From positions 22,600 through 86,599 of the forward strand of contig CAZDSF010000006.1 in NCBI GenBank assembly GCA_964508025.1: a DNA stretch of 64,000 nt, given 5' to 3'. Position numbers and translations under genes: made by a program. Shown piece after piece: positions 24,217 through 33,213 of this stretch. How positions within the stretch are numbered: the first letter of the stretch is position 1; each line of letters opens with the position of its first letter. The DNA comes from JAAZNO01 sp964508025 (GTDB lineage Bacteria > Chloroflexota > Anaerolineae > B4-G1 > SLSP01). A model generated the notes under the pieces. It did not search any database. It was not told the DNA's origin and saw only the letters and a program-made list of their open reading frames with translations.

Positions 24217-24440
24217 AACCCTCCTTTTGCGTGCGACAAGCCGTGTTGCGCCTGGCGCCCGGGCCTCTGGGGTGTAGGGATGTTGTTCCGTCCTCCAACA
24301 TGCCTGAGATGGATGAGGCGGCGCTATGCGGTGCAGCGGCGCTTGCGAAAACGACCTGCCCTCGATTCCAGGGCTGACCCTATTGTACGTCAAAGCTGGT
24401 ATCTTGCACAATGTGATGTTTTGTCATCTGGGGAATGCGC

Positions 24441-24469
24441 TTGCATCTGAAAGCGGTTCATGGTATGCT
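24441..24469 (+). promoter_or_regulatory. Promoter of the wHTH regulator
   Basis: TTGCAT (24441-24446), 17-bp spacer, TATGCT (24464-24469), about 60 bp before the ATG. Confidence 0.5.
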
Positions 24470-24487
24470 TGTGACAACGATGTGACA
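24470..24487 (+). promoter_or_regulatory. PHO-box-like 7-4-7 direct repeat
   Basis: TGTGACA (24470-24476), ACGA, TGTGACA (24481-24487): two identical heptamers at 11-bp spacing, directly after the -10 box. PhoB/OmpR-type winged helices bind such tandem sites, and the gene 43 bp downstream encodes one. Autoregulation is inferred. Confidence 0.6.
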
Positions 24488-24529
24488 GCCGTACCAGGAT
24501 CGGCTTTCGCCCCTGGAAGGAGGGCGCAC

Positions 24530-25267
24530 ATGGTCACGTTTACGGAACCGCATTTCGAGCCGGATTTCCAGACCTGGCTTGAGGATCTGGGTTTTGTTGA
24601 GAACCCGTTCGCACAACAGGGTTGGGATGTCGCCGCGCTACGTGAACTTGTAGCGCACCGGCTTGCGTATTGCAGCCGTGGGCAGATCACCCGGTTTGAA
24701 GCGCTGTGCATTCCTGAGATTCAAGAGGCGGCGCTTTCGCATCTCATCGCGGCAGCCCAGGGGGCGCCATACGCGCTCTTGGCGCTATGTGATGCGCTAC
24801 TGCGGTATGTCGCTGCTCAGGGACGCACGGCGATCACGGCGGCGGATGTGGCTCACGTTCTTGCCCATTTTCAGCCGCCGCCTCCTGCCGCCGATGTTAT
24901 CCCCACAGTAACCGGCTCATTCGCACGCCCGCCTTCTGCTTGCGCCGGGTTGTTGGTGGATGCTGCCAGCGGTCACGTTTGGGTTGATGGGCAACAGCTG
25001 TGTCCGCCCTTAACTGAGCAGGAGTTTACCCTGCTGCGGATTTTGGATGCCCAGGCTCCGGAAATCGTCCCTTGCGAGGTCCTGATCCGCGAGATTTGGC
25101 CCGAAGAACGCGGCGTGGTAGGCGACGAGCAGAATCTCCGCAAGCTGCTCTCGCGTCTGCGCCGCCGGCTTGAGCCGCAGGGCGCCGGCAATGACTGGCG
25201 TTTTATCCGCAGCGCGCGCGGTCGCGGGTACTGGCTTCACCGCGATGCCGCGGTCGCTCCCGTGTAG
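24530..25267 (+). CDS. PhoB/OmpR-type winged-helix regulator with AAA-lid-like N-terminus
   Basis: 245 aa from the ATG at 24530 (AGGAGG 7 nt upstream). The C-terminal half (about 150-240) is a Trans_reg_C winged helix: LTEQEFTLLRIL, then LIREIWPEE, NLRKLLSRLRRRLEP and SARGRGYWL. Instead of a receiver domain, the N-terminal half has GFVENPF and then a helical region (RLAYCSRGQITRFEALC, QGAPYALLALCDALL, ITAADVAHVL). This resembles the NPF start and C-terminal lid of Chloroflexota AAA ATPases, with the P-loop core absent. That relation is inference. No phosphoacceptor Asp is present. Confidence 0.75.
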   Translation: MVTFTEPHFEPDFQTWLEDLGFVENPFAQQGWDVAALRELVAHRLAYCSRGQITRFEALCIPEIQEAALSHLIAAAQGAPYALLALCDALLRYVAAQGRTAITAADVAHVLAHFQPPPPAADVIPTVTGSFARPPSACAGLLVDAASGHVWVDGQQLCPPLTEQEFTLLRILDAQAPEIVPCEVLIREIWPEERGVVGDEQNLRKLLSRLRRRLEPQGAGNDWRFIRSARGRGYWLHRDAAVAPV

Positions 25268-25274
25268 TCACGCT

Positions 25275-27962
25275 TCAGGGTGTGGGCTTTTCAAGCGTTT
25301 CGGCAAGCAACAGCGCTAAGGCATCCAGGTCTGGCGGTTTGAGCAAATAGCCGCTCATCCCAATTGCTTCGGCGTCGCGCAACTCCTGGCCCAGGGGGTG
25401 TCCCGTGAGGAGCAGGAATTTCACCTGGGGCGCTTCGCGGCGCAATGCCTGCAACAGGGCGAGACCACCCATCCTGGGCATCACCATGTCGCTCAGCACC
25501 AAAGCGATCTCCGTGCGGTGCTCTCGAAAGCATACCAAGGCTTGTTCCCCGTCCTCGGCTTCCAGAACGCGATAGTTGAGGTGGCGCAGATTCTCTACGA
25601 GCGCCCAACGCAAGACCGCATCATCTTCTACAACCAGGAGCGTTTGTCCGGATCCAGGTTGCAGCTGCGGCGTTGGCGGGGCCGCTGCCGTTTGGATCGG
25701 GAGCTGTAACGCTGGCAGGTAGAGGCTTACGCTCGTCCCTTGTCCCACGGTCGAGATAACATCCAGATAGCCGGCGTGAAGTTTGACGACGCCGAAAACT
25801 TGCGCCAGTCCCAGGCCCGTCCCCTTGCCGGGATCTTTGGTGGTGAAAAATGGGTTGAAGATCTGGGGCAGATGCTCAGGTGGAATGCCGATGCCCGTAT
25901 CGCTAACGGTGATACGCAGCCAGGTGCGCGGCAGCGGCGCCGAGGCGCTGTCATCGGCGCGCATTTCTGGCAGAGGCAACGGCTCGCCGGGCGGTATGTA
26001 CAGCCGTTCCAGGTCGAAATGCAATAAACCCCCTGTGGGCATAGCGTCGCGGGCATTGGTAGCCAGGTTCATGAACACCTGTTGCAGGCGTGTGGGATCA
26101 GCATGGATGAGGTATTCGCCTTCATCGTAGCGCAAGCTCAGTTTGATATGCTCTGGCAGTGCGGTTTGCAGCAACTTGAGCAGCTCTTTGAGGAACGGCA
26201 GCAGATCGAGAGCGCTTTTCTCCAGTACCGCCTTGCGGCTGAAGTCCAGGATCTGTTGGATGAGCTCGCTGGCGCGCCAGGCTTGCTGATGGATGATTTC
26301 CAGGCGTTCTCGAAGGCGCGGCGATGTATCATTGGACAGCAATTCCATGCGCGTGTACAGCGTGATGACGGCCAGAATGTTGTTGAAGTCATGGGCGATG
26401 CCCGCTGCCAGTTGGCCCAACGCCGCCAGGCGCTCCTGCTGTTGCGCTCGGAACTCCATCTCATGGCGTTCCGTGACATCTCGAATCACCATGACCCAAT
26501 CTTCGATTCCAGAGACCTGGTAGATGGGGCGCGCGATGATCTCGTAATGCCGCCCGTCGGCTGTCAATTCATGCCACTTTCCACGGGGCGGGGAGGTCAG
26601 GAATTGCTTCAGCGGATAACCTCCCAGTTGTGTGAGCCGCTCGCCAACGGCAATGCCAGACAGCGCCGCGAGTTTTTGCACTCCGTGTGGATTGGCGAGC
26701 GTGACGCGCCCGTCGGTATCCAACAGCAAGACACCTTCAGGGACACTATCTATCAATTGCCGGATCCGGCGGGCTTGATGGACGCGTTCTTCTTCCACGC
26801 GCTTTCGGTCGGTGATATCCCGCCCCACCACGACCAGCCCCTTGCGTCGCCCATCGGGGTGAAAGGTAGGCACCTTGATGATGTCAAACACGCGCGTCGT
26901 GCCGTCAGGGCGCGGGATCACCTCATCGCTGCGCGTGGGCGCTCTAGCCGCCCAGGCGCTTGCGTCAGATGCTTCACACATCAAAAGGGCATCGCGGTAG
27001 AAGGGGCTGAACTGTGCCAGCTCTGCATCAGTCCTGCCGCGATATGCGACGCCCTCCAGTTGAAACAGCTGCAGGTCGAAGTCGTTGGCTTCTAACCAGC
27101 GTCCCTCGGCATCTTTGAAGCAGATGATGTCTGGCATAGCATTGATCAACGTGCGCAGGCGTTCTTCACTTTCCCGCAGGGCAGCCTCGGCCTTTTTGCG
27201 GGCCGTGATATCGGTGAGCATCGCAAAAGACCCGGTAAAACGGCCTTCGGCATCCATCAAAGGGACTGCGGAGATCTCCATCCAGCGCTCGCTGCCGTCG
27301 CGCGCGTGAAAGCGGCGCTCGTAGCAGTCGGGATGTCCCTGTCGCCGCCACGCTATCTTCTTAAAATGATCCTCTCGATCTTCAGGGAACATAAAAGCGT
27401 CAATGGTCTTCCCCAGCATCTCTTCCGGGGTGTATTTTAGCATGGTCGCCATTTTGCGGTTGATGAAGGTGGTGCGATCCTGCTCATCCACTACCCAGAT
27501 GCCCTCGTTGGCTGTTTCCACGATGCGGCGGTAGCGTTCCTGACTTTGCTGCAAAGCCAGTTCGGTGCGGCGGCGCTCGCGGCGCGCTTCTGCCTCGCGC
27601 AGCTCTCGGTCAATCACCAGTGGCAAGCGCAACAGGTTGCTCTTGGGGACAAAATCACGCGCGCCGGCTCTGATGATGGCGACAGCGGCCTCTTCGCCGA
27701 TGGCGCCTGAGAGCAGAATGAAGGGCGCGTCAATGTCCAGTTCCTTGAGTACGTTCAGAGCCGCCAAACCGCTGAAACCTGGAAGGGCATGGTCGGAAAG
27801 GATCACATCCCATGTGGATTGCTGCAATGCGTCACGGAGCGCCGCTTCTGTGTCTACCCGCATCCAGGTGGGGTTGTACCCATTCTGCTTGAGCACCCGC
27901 ACCGCCAGCAGCGTATCGTCTTCCTGATCTTCTATAAACAGCACTTGTAGTGAATTATCCAT
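25275..27962 (-). CDS. Hybrid sensor histidine kinase (REC-PAS3-HisKA-HATPase-REC)
   Basis: 895 aa from the ATG at 27962. Order: receiver (VLFIEDQEDD, Asp57 in VILSDHALPG), PAS (about 140-265), PAS (about 270-400), PAS (about 405-500), HisKA with His in GIAHDFNNILA (about 523), HATPase (DTGIGIPPEHL, GTGLGLAQVFG), then a second receiver (TLLVVEDDAVLRWA, Asp about 823 in LVLSDMVMP). No membrane segment, so it is soluble. It is third in an operon-like run (kinase, single-receiver protein, hybrid kinase) and probably works in a phosphorelay with them. Its ribosome binding site is weak. Confidence 0.93.
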   Translation of the reverse strand: MDNSLQVLFIEDQEDDTLLAVRVLKQNGYNPTWMRVDTEAALRDALQQSTWDVILSDHALPGFSGLAALNVLKELDIDAPFILLSGAIGEEAAVAIIRAGARDFVPKSNLLRLPLVIDRELREAEARRERRRTELALQQSQERYRRIVETANEGIWVVDEQDRTTFINRKMATMLKYTPEEMLGKTIDAFMFPEDREDHFKKIAWRRQGHPDCYERRFHARDGSERWMEISAVPLMDAEGRFTGSFAMLTDITARKKAEAALRESEERLRTLINAMPDIICFKDAEGRWLEANDFDLQLFQLEGVAYRGRTDAELAQFSPFYRDALLMCEASDASAWAARAPTRSDEVIPRPDGTTRVFDIIKVPTFHPDGRRKGLVVVGRDITDRKRVEEERVHQARRIRQLIDSVPEGVLLLDTDGRVTLANPHGVQKLAALSGIAVGERLTQLGGYPLKQFLTSPPRGKWHELTADGRHYEIIARPIYQVSGIEDWVMVIRDVTERHEMEFRAQQQERLAALGQLAAGIAHDFNNILAVITLYTRMELLSNDTSPRLRERLEIIHQQAWRASELIQQILDFSRKAVLEKSALDLLPFLKELLKLLQTALPEHIKLSLRYDEGEYLIHADPTRLQQVFMNLATNARDAMPTGGLLHFDLERLYIPPGEPLPLPEMRADDSASAPLPRTWLRITVSDTGIGIPPEHLPQIFNPFFTTKDPGKGTGLGLAQVFGVVKLHAGYLDVISTVGQGTSVSLYLPALQLPIQTAAAPPTPQLQPGSGQTLLVVEDDAVLRWALVENLRHLNYRVLEAEDGEQALVCFREHRTEIALVLSDMVMPRMGGLALLQALRREAPQVKFLLLTGHPLGQELRDAEAIGMSGYLLKPPDLDALALLLAETLEKPTP

Positions 27963-28046
27963 GTGCAGTACCTATTCACGCATCTTTGTGCGCCTTTGTG
28001 GGAGATCCGCCTGCTCCGGCGACGTTGCGCCGGGTGTTTGGGAAGG

Positions 28047-28469
28047 TTATTTGGCTGGAGGCGGCGTGTTGACCAACAACCAGTACAGACCCAGCTGCCC
28101 AATGGCGGCGATGAATTGGTCGAAGTTGACCGGTTTGCGCACGTAGCTGTTGGCGCCCAGACTGTAGCTGGCAATCAGATCGCGCTCCTCATTCGAGGTG
28201 GTGAGGATCACGACCGGCAACAACCGCGTCTGGTCTGTGGCGCGCACGGCCCGCAGCACTTCCAGCCCATCCAGGCGCNNNNNNNNNNGGGGGTTTTAAA
28301 GAAATGTCCCCCCGGGGTTTTTGGCCCCCCCAAATATGTTTTTAAGGGCTTCGACACCGTCATGCGCCACGATGATAGGGTTGGAAATGTGATTTTTCTT
28401 GAAGGCGCGCAAAGTCAGCAACTCATCATCGGGATTGTCTTCTACCAGTAGAATCGGTTTTGCAGCCAT
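28047..28469 (-). CDS. Rcp1-type single-receiver response regulator, interrupted by a gap
   Basis: It starts at an ATG at 28469 with AGGAGGG upstream: MAAKPILLVEDNPDDELLTL is the typical Rcp1/CheY-like opening. The C-terminal part (LEVLRAVRATDQTRLLPVVIL, then YVRKPVNFDQF) lies beyond ten Ns (28279-28288). Next to the Ns, 28289-28330 holds long homopolymers that create a false stop, so this stretch is probably misassembled. The segment that should hold the phosphoacceptor Asp is not visible. It lies 29 nt after the kinase gene ending at 28499, its likely partner. Confidence 0.75.
28279..28288. other. Assembly gap of ten Ns
   Basis: Ten Ns, followed by 40 bases rich in G, T and C homopolymers. 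This interrupts the receiver gene. Its true size is unknown. Confidence 0.95.
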
Positions 28470-28498
28470 AGACCCTCCTGAATCGCGTTGGGCTAGTG

Positions 28499-30765
28499 TT
28501 ACGGGTGCGGGCGAAGTGCTGCGGCTGGCAGCGATTGCGGTAAGGAGAAGAAGAACGTCGCGCCGCGCTCGATTGCGCCTTCAGCCCATACCTTTCCGCC
28601 GTGGCGCTGGATGATGCGCCATACGGTCGCCAGTCCGATGCCGGCGCCCTCGAATTCCGTCATCTGATGCAGCCGTTGGAAGGCGCCGAAGAGCTTATCG
28701 GCAAAGGCCATGTCGAAACCCGCGCCATCGTCGCGGACGAAGTATACGGTCTCGCGTTCCTGTTGCTGCATCCCAAATTCGATGTGGGCTTGTGCGTGTT
28801 TGCTGGTGTACTTCCAGGCGTTGTTCAGGAGATTTTCCATCGCAATTCTCAGCAATCCGGGATCGGCGATGACCACGACATCGGGAGCAATGGTGAATGT
28901 CACCTGGCGTTCCGGCTGGGATTCCTGGAGCGCCGTGGCGATTTCGCGGACCATCTCGCTGAGTTTGACCGGCGCCAGGGTCATCTCGGCGCGGGTGACG
29001 CGAGAGAGATGGAGCAGGTCGTCAATCAATTGCCCCATGCGTTGGCTGGCGGCGCGCAAGCGTTGGAGATAGAGTTGCCCCTCAGCATCGAATTGCCCGG
29101 CGTAATCCTCCAGTAGGGCCTGGCTGAACCCGTCAAGCGCGCGCAGCGGCGCGCGTAGGTCGTGAGAGACAGAGTAGGTGAAAGCTTCCAGCTCGGCGTT
29201 GGCGGCTTCTAATTGCGCCGTGCGCTGGCGTACCCGTAGCTCCAATTCCTCGTTGAGCCGATTCAACGCTTCTTGCGCGGCTTTGGCAGCTGTAATGTCC
29301 TCGTACACGCCCAGGACCCCGATGACCTCGCCCTGTGTATTCTGCATGGGCACTTTGCTGGTACGGAGCCAGAGCGGCTCGCCCTCAAGGGGCGTTTGAG
29401 GCTCCTCATAATTGAGTTTTGCTTCGCCCGAACGCATCACCTGGAAATCATCGGCGCGATATTGCTCTGCCTGGGCGCGCCACGCCATACTGAAGTCGTC
29501 TTTGCCAATGATGGCAGCGGGAGTGTCGTATCCGGCATCTTGCGCAAAGCGGCGATTGCAGCCCAGATATCGCGCTTCGCGATCTTTCCAGAAGATCCGC
29601 ACCGGGATGGCATCCAGCACCAGCTGCAACATGGTGTTGGCTTCGATGAGCTGTTGCTGACTCTCGCGCAATGCCTGCTCGGTCTCTATCCGTGTGGTGA
29701 TGTCGCGCGCCGTAGCGTAGATGATCTCGCCCACCGGCACGGAACGCCACTCAATCCAGCGGTATGCGCCGTTCTTGCAACGATAGCGATTGACGAAATT
29801 CAGCACCTCGGTCTGAGCAGTCAGATGTGAAACGGCTTCCAGGGTCGCCGCCCGGTCATCTGGATGCACCAAATCCATGAATTGCTGCCCTTCCAACTCT
29901 TCCAGCGTATATCCGAGGGTGAGCTCCCACTCGCGGTTGAGGCGGCGGAAATGCCCCTGGGTATCGGCAATGCAGAGCAGATCGAGCGCACTGGTGAAAT
30001 AGCTTTCCAGCTCCGCTGTCTTCGCCTGGAGGGCGGCTTCGATGCGTTTGCGATTGGTGATATCGAGAAAAACGGCGACCATTTTTCCCGGCGTGGTTTG
30101 AAAAGCGTGGACTTCGTAAGCGCCGGCGATCTGTGTGTCGGCGTACTCGATTTGCTGCGTTTCCCAGAGCGTGCCATCGCGCGCCGCCTCGCGGTAGCGC
30201 GCGGGTATTTCTGTGTGGGCCAGCGGCGGGAACGCCTCTTCGATAGTCTTGCCGATGAATTGCGCATGGCTCACGCCCAACAGGCGATCCGCTGTGGGAT
30301 TGGCGCCCGTGAAAATGAGCCGGTCGGCGGCATCAAGCGTGTAAAAATGCATCCCCATGGGCGAATTCGCAACGAGGTTTTGGTACAGCTGTACGATACC
30401 TTCTGCGGGCAGCGCCGATGTCGCATCTGGGAGTGCAACCGGCGTAGGCGGCGACTGCTCCTGCCGGGCGAGTTCCTCGCGCAGTGCGTGGAGTTCTTGC
30501 TCCAGCGCGCGCACCCGTTCCTGGAGCGCGGCGCGCTCCGCTGTTGGCGGNNNNNNNNNNNNNNNNNNNNNNNNNNNNNNNNNNNNNNNNNNNNNNNNNN
30601 NNNNNNNNNNNNNNNNNNNNNNNNNNNNNNNNNNNNNNNNNNNNNNNNNNCTTGCTCCAGCGCGCGCACCCGTTCCTGGAGCGCGGCGCGCTCCGCTGTT
30701 GGCGGGGGGTGGGCCGTACTAGCGCGCGGCTTGTAATCGAACTCGCGTTTGTGCGCTGTGCTCAC
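28499..30765 (-). CDS. Soluble PAS histidine kinase (phytochrome-type HisKA), split by a false gap
   Basis: The start is a GTG at 30765 with GGAG 8 nt upstream. As printed it is broken by 100 Ns, but removing the Ns and one of the 55-bp copies on either side gives an uninterrupted 704-codon frame (703 aa). A short coiled-coil is followed by PAS repeats (about 60-190, 195-310, 315-435), HisKA with His in YSVSHDLRAPLRALD (about 482) and HATPase (DGAGFDM, GAGIGLATV). The SHDLRAPL form is that of Cph1-like kinases, which pair with Rcp1-type receivers such as the next gene. Confidence 0.88.
30496..30550. repeat. Contig-end duplicate, left copy
   Basis: 55 bp identical to 30651-30705 on the other side of the N run; most likely the same sequence present at both contig ends. 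Confidence 0.9.
30551..30650. other. Scaffold gap of exactly 100 Ns
   Basis: A standard placeholder length. Flanking 55-bp identity and restoration of the kinase frame on collapse indicate that no sequence is missing here. Confidence 0.95.
30651..30705. repeat. Contig-end duplicate, right copy
   Basis: Identical to 30496-30550; see that entry. Confidence 0.9.
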
Positions 30766-31121
30766 CTGGCAGTCTCCTTTCCGTTATGGGCGTGGTTGCA
30801 ATTGCTGCTGCGCCGCTAAGTGATAGTATAATCCCAGCGCCGAAATTGCGCAAACAGGCTTGCCGCTCTGTGTGTGTATCAGGTTCTATAGTCATCTCGC
30901 GATCATTGTTTTGCCGCTACAGCGGCTTTTGGGGCCGTATTGCTGCTCCAAGGGGGGCCAAGTGCGATAGCCCTGAAAAGTCTGGCGGATTACGGTCACT
31001 TTGGAGTATAATAGAACTTGACTGCCGGAGTTCTCTCATGACTGCCAGTCCCGGTTGGGGGCGCTTCATCCGGCTCGAGCTGCAATTTTACGTGGACCTA
31101 CACGTGCTGAGGAGGTATAGG
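30766..31121. other. Divergent intergenic region, kinase / AAA+ gene
   Basis: 356 bp. Two TATAAT boxes are seen on the plus strand (30827-30832 and 31007-31012), neither with a convincing -35. The second is about 30 bp before an in-frame ATG at 31038 and could serve the AAA+ gene. Nothing else is evident. Confidence 0.4.
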
Positions 31122-32234
31122 GTGCAGGGCGAACGGTTGGTCTTTCCATTTACCGCTATTGTAGATCAGGAGCGCATGAAGCGGGCGCTCATTCTGAATG
31201 CGATCAATTTCCGCATCGGCGGCGTGCTCATTCGCGGCGAGCGCGGCACGGCAAAATCTACGGCGGCGCGGGCGTTGGCGGCGCTGCTGCCGGAAATCGA
31301 GGTGATCTGTGATGGCGCCTTCGGCTGCGATCCCGCCCAGCCGGCGACCTGGTGTACGCTCTGCCGCGAGCGCGCCGAAGCCGGCGAAGACCTGCCCCGC
31401 GCCACGCGCAAAGTGCCCTTTGTGGAGCTGCCCGTGGGCGCGACGGAGGATCGCGTGGTTGGAACGCTCGATATTGAGCGCGCGATCCAGAAAGGCGAGC
31501 GGCGCTTCGAGCCGGGCGTGTTGGCGGCGGCAAATCGCGGCATCCTCTATGTGGATGAGGTCAATTTGCTGGACGATCATATTGTGGATGTGCTGCTCGA
31601 CGCAGCGGCAATGGGCGTCAATACCGTGGAACGCGAAGGCATTTCCTTTCAGCATCCGGCGCGCTTCATCCTGGTCGGCACGATGAATCCCGAAGAGGGC
31701 GATTTGCGCCCGCAATTGCTGGATCGTTTCGCCCTGTGCGTGGATGTCGTGGGCGTGCGCAACGCGCAGTCGCGGATGGCGATCATGGAGCGCAACCTGG
31801 CTTACGAACAGGATCCCGAAGGCTTCTATGCCGAGTGGTTGGCGCAAGAGAAAGTGCTGGCGCATAAGATCGAAGAGGCGCGCGCGATTCTGCCCAAAGT
31901 CACCTACACGCGCGCGGATCTGGCGACCATCGCGGTGATGATGGCCGATCTCGGTGTGGATGGACATCGCGCCGATCTCGTCATTCTCAAGACGGCGACC
32001 GCACACGCAGCCTGGGAAGGCCGCACGCGCCTGACCGATATGGATATCATTCTGGCGGCGCAGCTGGCGCTGCCGCATCGCCTCAAGCGCAAGCCCTTCG
32101 ATGAGGTGCAGACCTCGCTGGAGGAACTTGATCGCCGGCTGGGCCAGGCGCGCAAACAGACGGAGGCGCAGCTGCCGCGCCCATCAGAGGCGTTGCCTGT
32201 GGGCGAAGGCGAACCCAGCCCAAAAAAAGCCTGA
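31122..32234 (+). CDS. BchI/ChlI-like AAA+ ATPase (Mg/Co-chelatase subunit I family)
   Basis: 370 aa from a GTG at 31122 with GAGGAGG upstream; an in-frame ATG at 31038 (GGAG 8 nt upstream) would add 28 residues. The usual start VFPFTAIVDQERMKRAL favours 31122. Walker A is GERGTAKST (about 37-45). A Cys pattern CDPAQPATWCTLC is typical of the ChlI-like branch. ELPVGATEDRVVGTLD, Walker B ILYVDEVNLLDD and RPQLLDRFALCV (arginine finger/sensor) follow. Such ATPases drive metal insertion with a VWA subunit and a large catalytic subunit. The VWA partner is next; the large subunit is not in the window, so the target is unknown. Confidence 0.88.
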   Translation: MQGERLVFPFTAIVDQERMKRALILNAINFRIGGVLIRGERGTAKSTAARALAALLPEIEVICDGAFGCDPAQPATWCTLCRERAEAGEDLPRATRKVPFVELPVGATEDRVVGTLDIERAIQKGERRFEPGVLAAANRGILYVDEVNLLDDHIVDVLLDAAAMGVNTVEREGISFQHPARFILVGTMNPEEGDLRPQLLDRFALCVDVVGVRNAQSRMAIMERNLAYEQDPEGFYAEWLAQEKVLAHKIEEARAILPKVTYTRADLATIAVMMADLGVDGHRADLVILKTATAHAAWEGRTRLTDMDIILAAQLALPHRLKRKPFDEVQTSLEELDRRLGQARKQTEAQLPRPSEALPVGEGEPSPKKA

Positions 32235-32296
32235 CGCCTCCTGAGGGAGAACCCGAAGCCGGCCCGGAGACTTCGCGGCCTCAGGAGCAGCAAGCG

Positions 32297-33196
32297 ATGC
32301 AGGCAATTCCTAAATGGAATACCGAAGGGGCGTGGTGGGATGGCGGTCGTCCTACCGAAATCGGCGCGCTGTTCGACCCGCGGCGCCTGGAAACGCCTAT
32401 GGATCGCCAGGAGCGGCGTTCCGGGGGCCGCCGCAGCCGGACCGTGACCACGTTGAAGCGCGGACGTTATGTGCGCGCGCGCCCCTCGCCCCGCGATCCC
32501 TCGGATCTTGCGCTGGATGCCACCTTGCGCGCGGCGGCGCCATTCCAGGCGCAGCGCCGCCGTGACCGCCCCCAGGGCCCCGCTTTGCAGCTGCACTCCC
32601 ATGATTATCAACGCAAGGTGCGGGTGCGTCGCGCCGCGAACCTGGTCTTGTTTGTGGTAGATGCCTCGTGGTCTATGGCGGTGGAGGAACGGATGCAGGC
32701 GACCAAGGGCGCGGTGCTCTCGTTGCTCACAGATGCGTATCAGCGCCGGGATCGCGTGGGCATGATCGTGTTCCAGAAAGATCGCGCGTTGCTGGTACTG
32801 CCGCCGACTAACAGTGTGGATCTGGCGCAAAAACGCCTCGAAGATTTGCCGGTCGGAGGCAAGACGCCGCTTTCTGCCGGGCTGTGGTTGGCGGCGCACA
32901 CCATCAAGCAGGAATTGCTTCGGCATCCTGATCTGGAACCGCTGATGGTGATTCTCACCGATGGCGCGGGGAACGTTTCCATGGGTGATATGCCGCCGCA
33001 GGAAGAAGCGTACATGATGGCGGAACACTTGCGCGAAGCCGAGGTGCGCTCTGTGGTGATTAATATGGAAGATGTGCGCTTCGATCAAGGGCTGGCGCAA
33101 GGGTTGGCCGATCATCTTGGCGGCGAGTGTTACAATCTGGCGACGCTCCAGGCGGATACGTTGCTGGAAACGGTGCAGGGCGAGCTGCGAAAATAG
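32297..33196 (+). CDS. VWA-domain protein (ChlD/BchD C-terminal type)
   Basis: 299 aa from the ATG at 32297, GGAG 9-10 nt upstream. The first 110 residues are Arg/Pro-rich and include a basic RRSGGRRSRTVTTLKRGRYV stretch. The VWA domain (about 112-290) has the metal-ion site DASWSM (D-x-S-x-S), Thr in GGKTPLSAGL and Asp in ILTDGAGN. The pattern matches the C-terminal domain of Mg-chelatase D subunits, here as a separate protein. It lies 62 nt after the BchI-like ATPase and should form the AAA+/VWA complex with it. Confidence 0.87.
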   Translation: MQAIPKWNTEGAWWDGGRPTEIGALFDPRRLETPMDRQERRSGGRRSRTVTTLKRGRYVRARPSPRDPSDLALDATLRAAAPFQAQRRRDRPQGPALQLHSHDYQRKVRVRRAANLVLFVVDASWSMAVEERMQATKGAVLSLLTDAYQRRDRVGMIVFQKDRALLVLPPTNSVDLAQKRLEDLPVGGKTPLSAGLWLAAHTIKQELLRHPDLEPLMVILTDGAGNVSMGDMPPQEEAYMMAEHLREAEVRSVVINMEDVRFDQGLAQGLADHLGGECYNLATLQADTLLETVQGELRK

Positions 33197-33213
33197 CGCG
33201 AGGCAATTGGGGT

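Larger units (their letters stand above)
24217..24529. other. Divergent control region, kinase / wHTH regulator
   Basis: 313 bp without a gene. It contains the plus-strand promoter and PHO-box-like direct repeat described at 24441-24487. Nothing else could be assigned. Confidence 0.5.

Noticed and set aside
26082..27095. A 337-codon plus-strand frame inside the hybrid kinase
   Set aside because: Antisense to PAS and HisKA domains with no ribosome binding site or family.
30551..30650. True missing sequence or an unstable repeat in the kinase gene
   Set aside because: Identical 55-bp flanks and frame restoration show overlapping contig ends.
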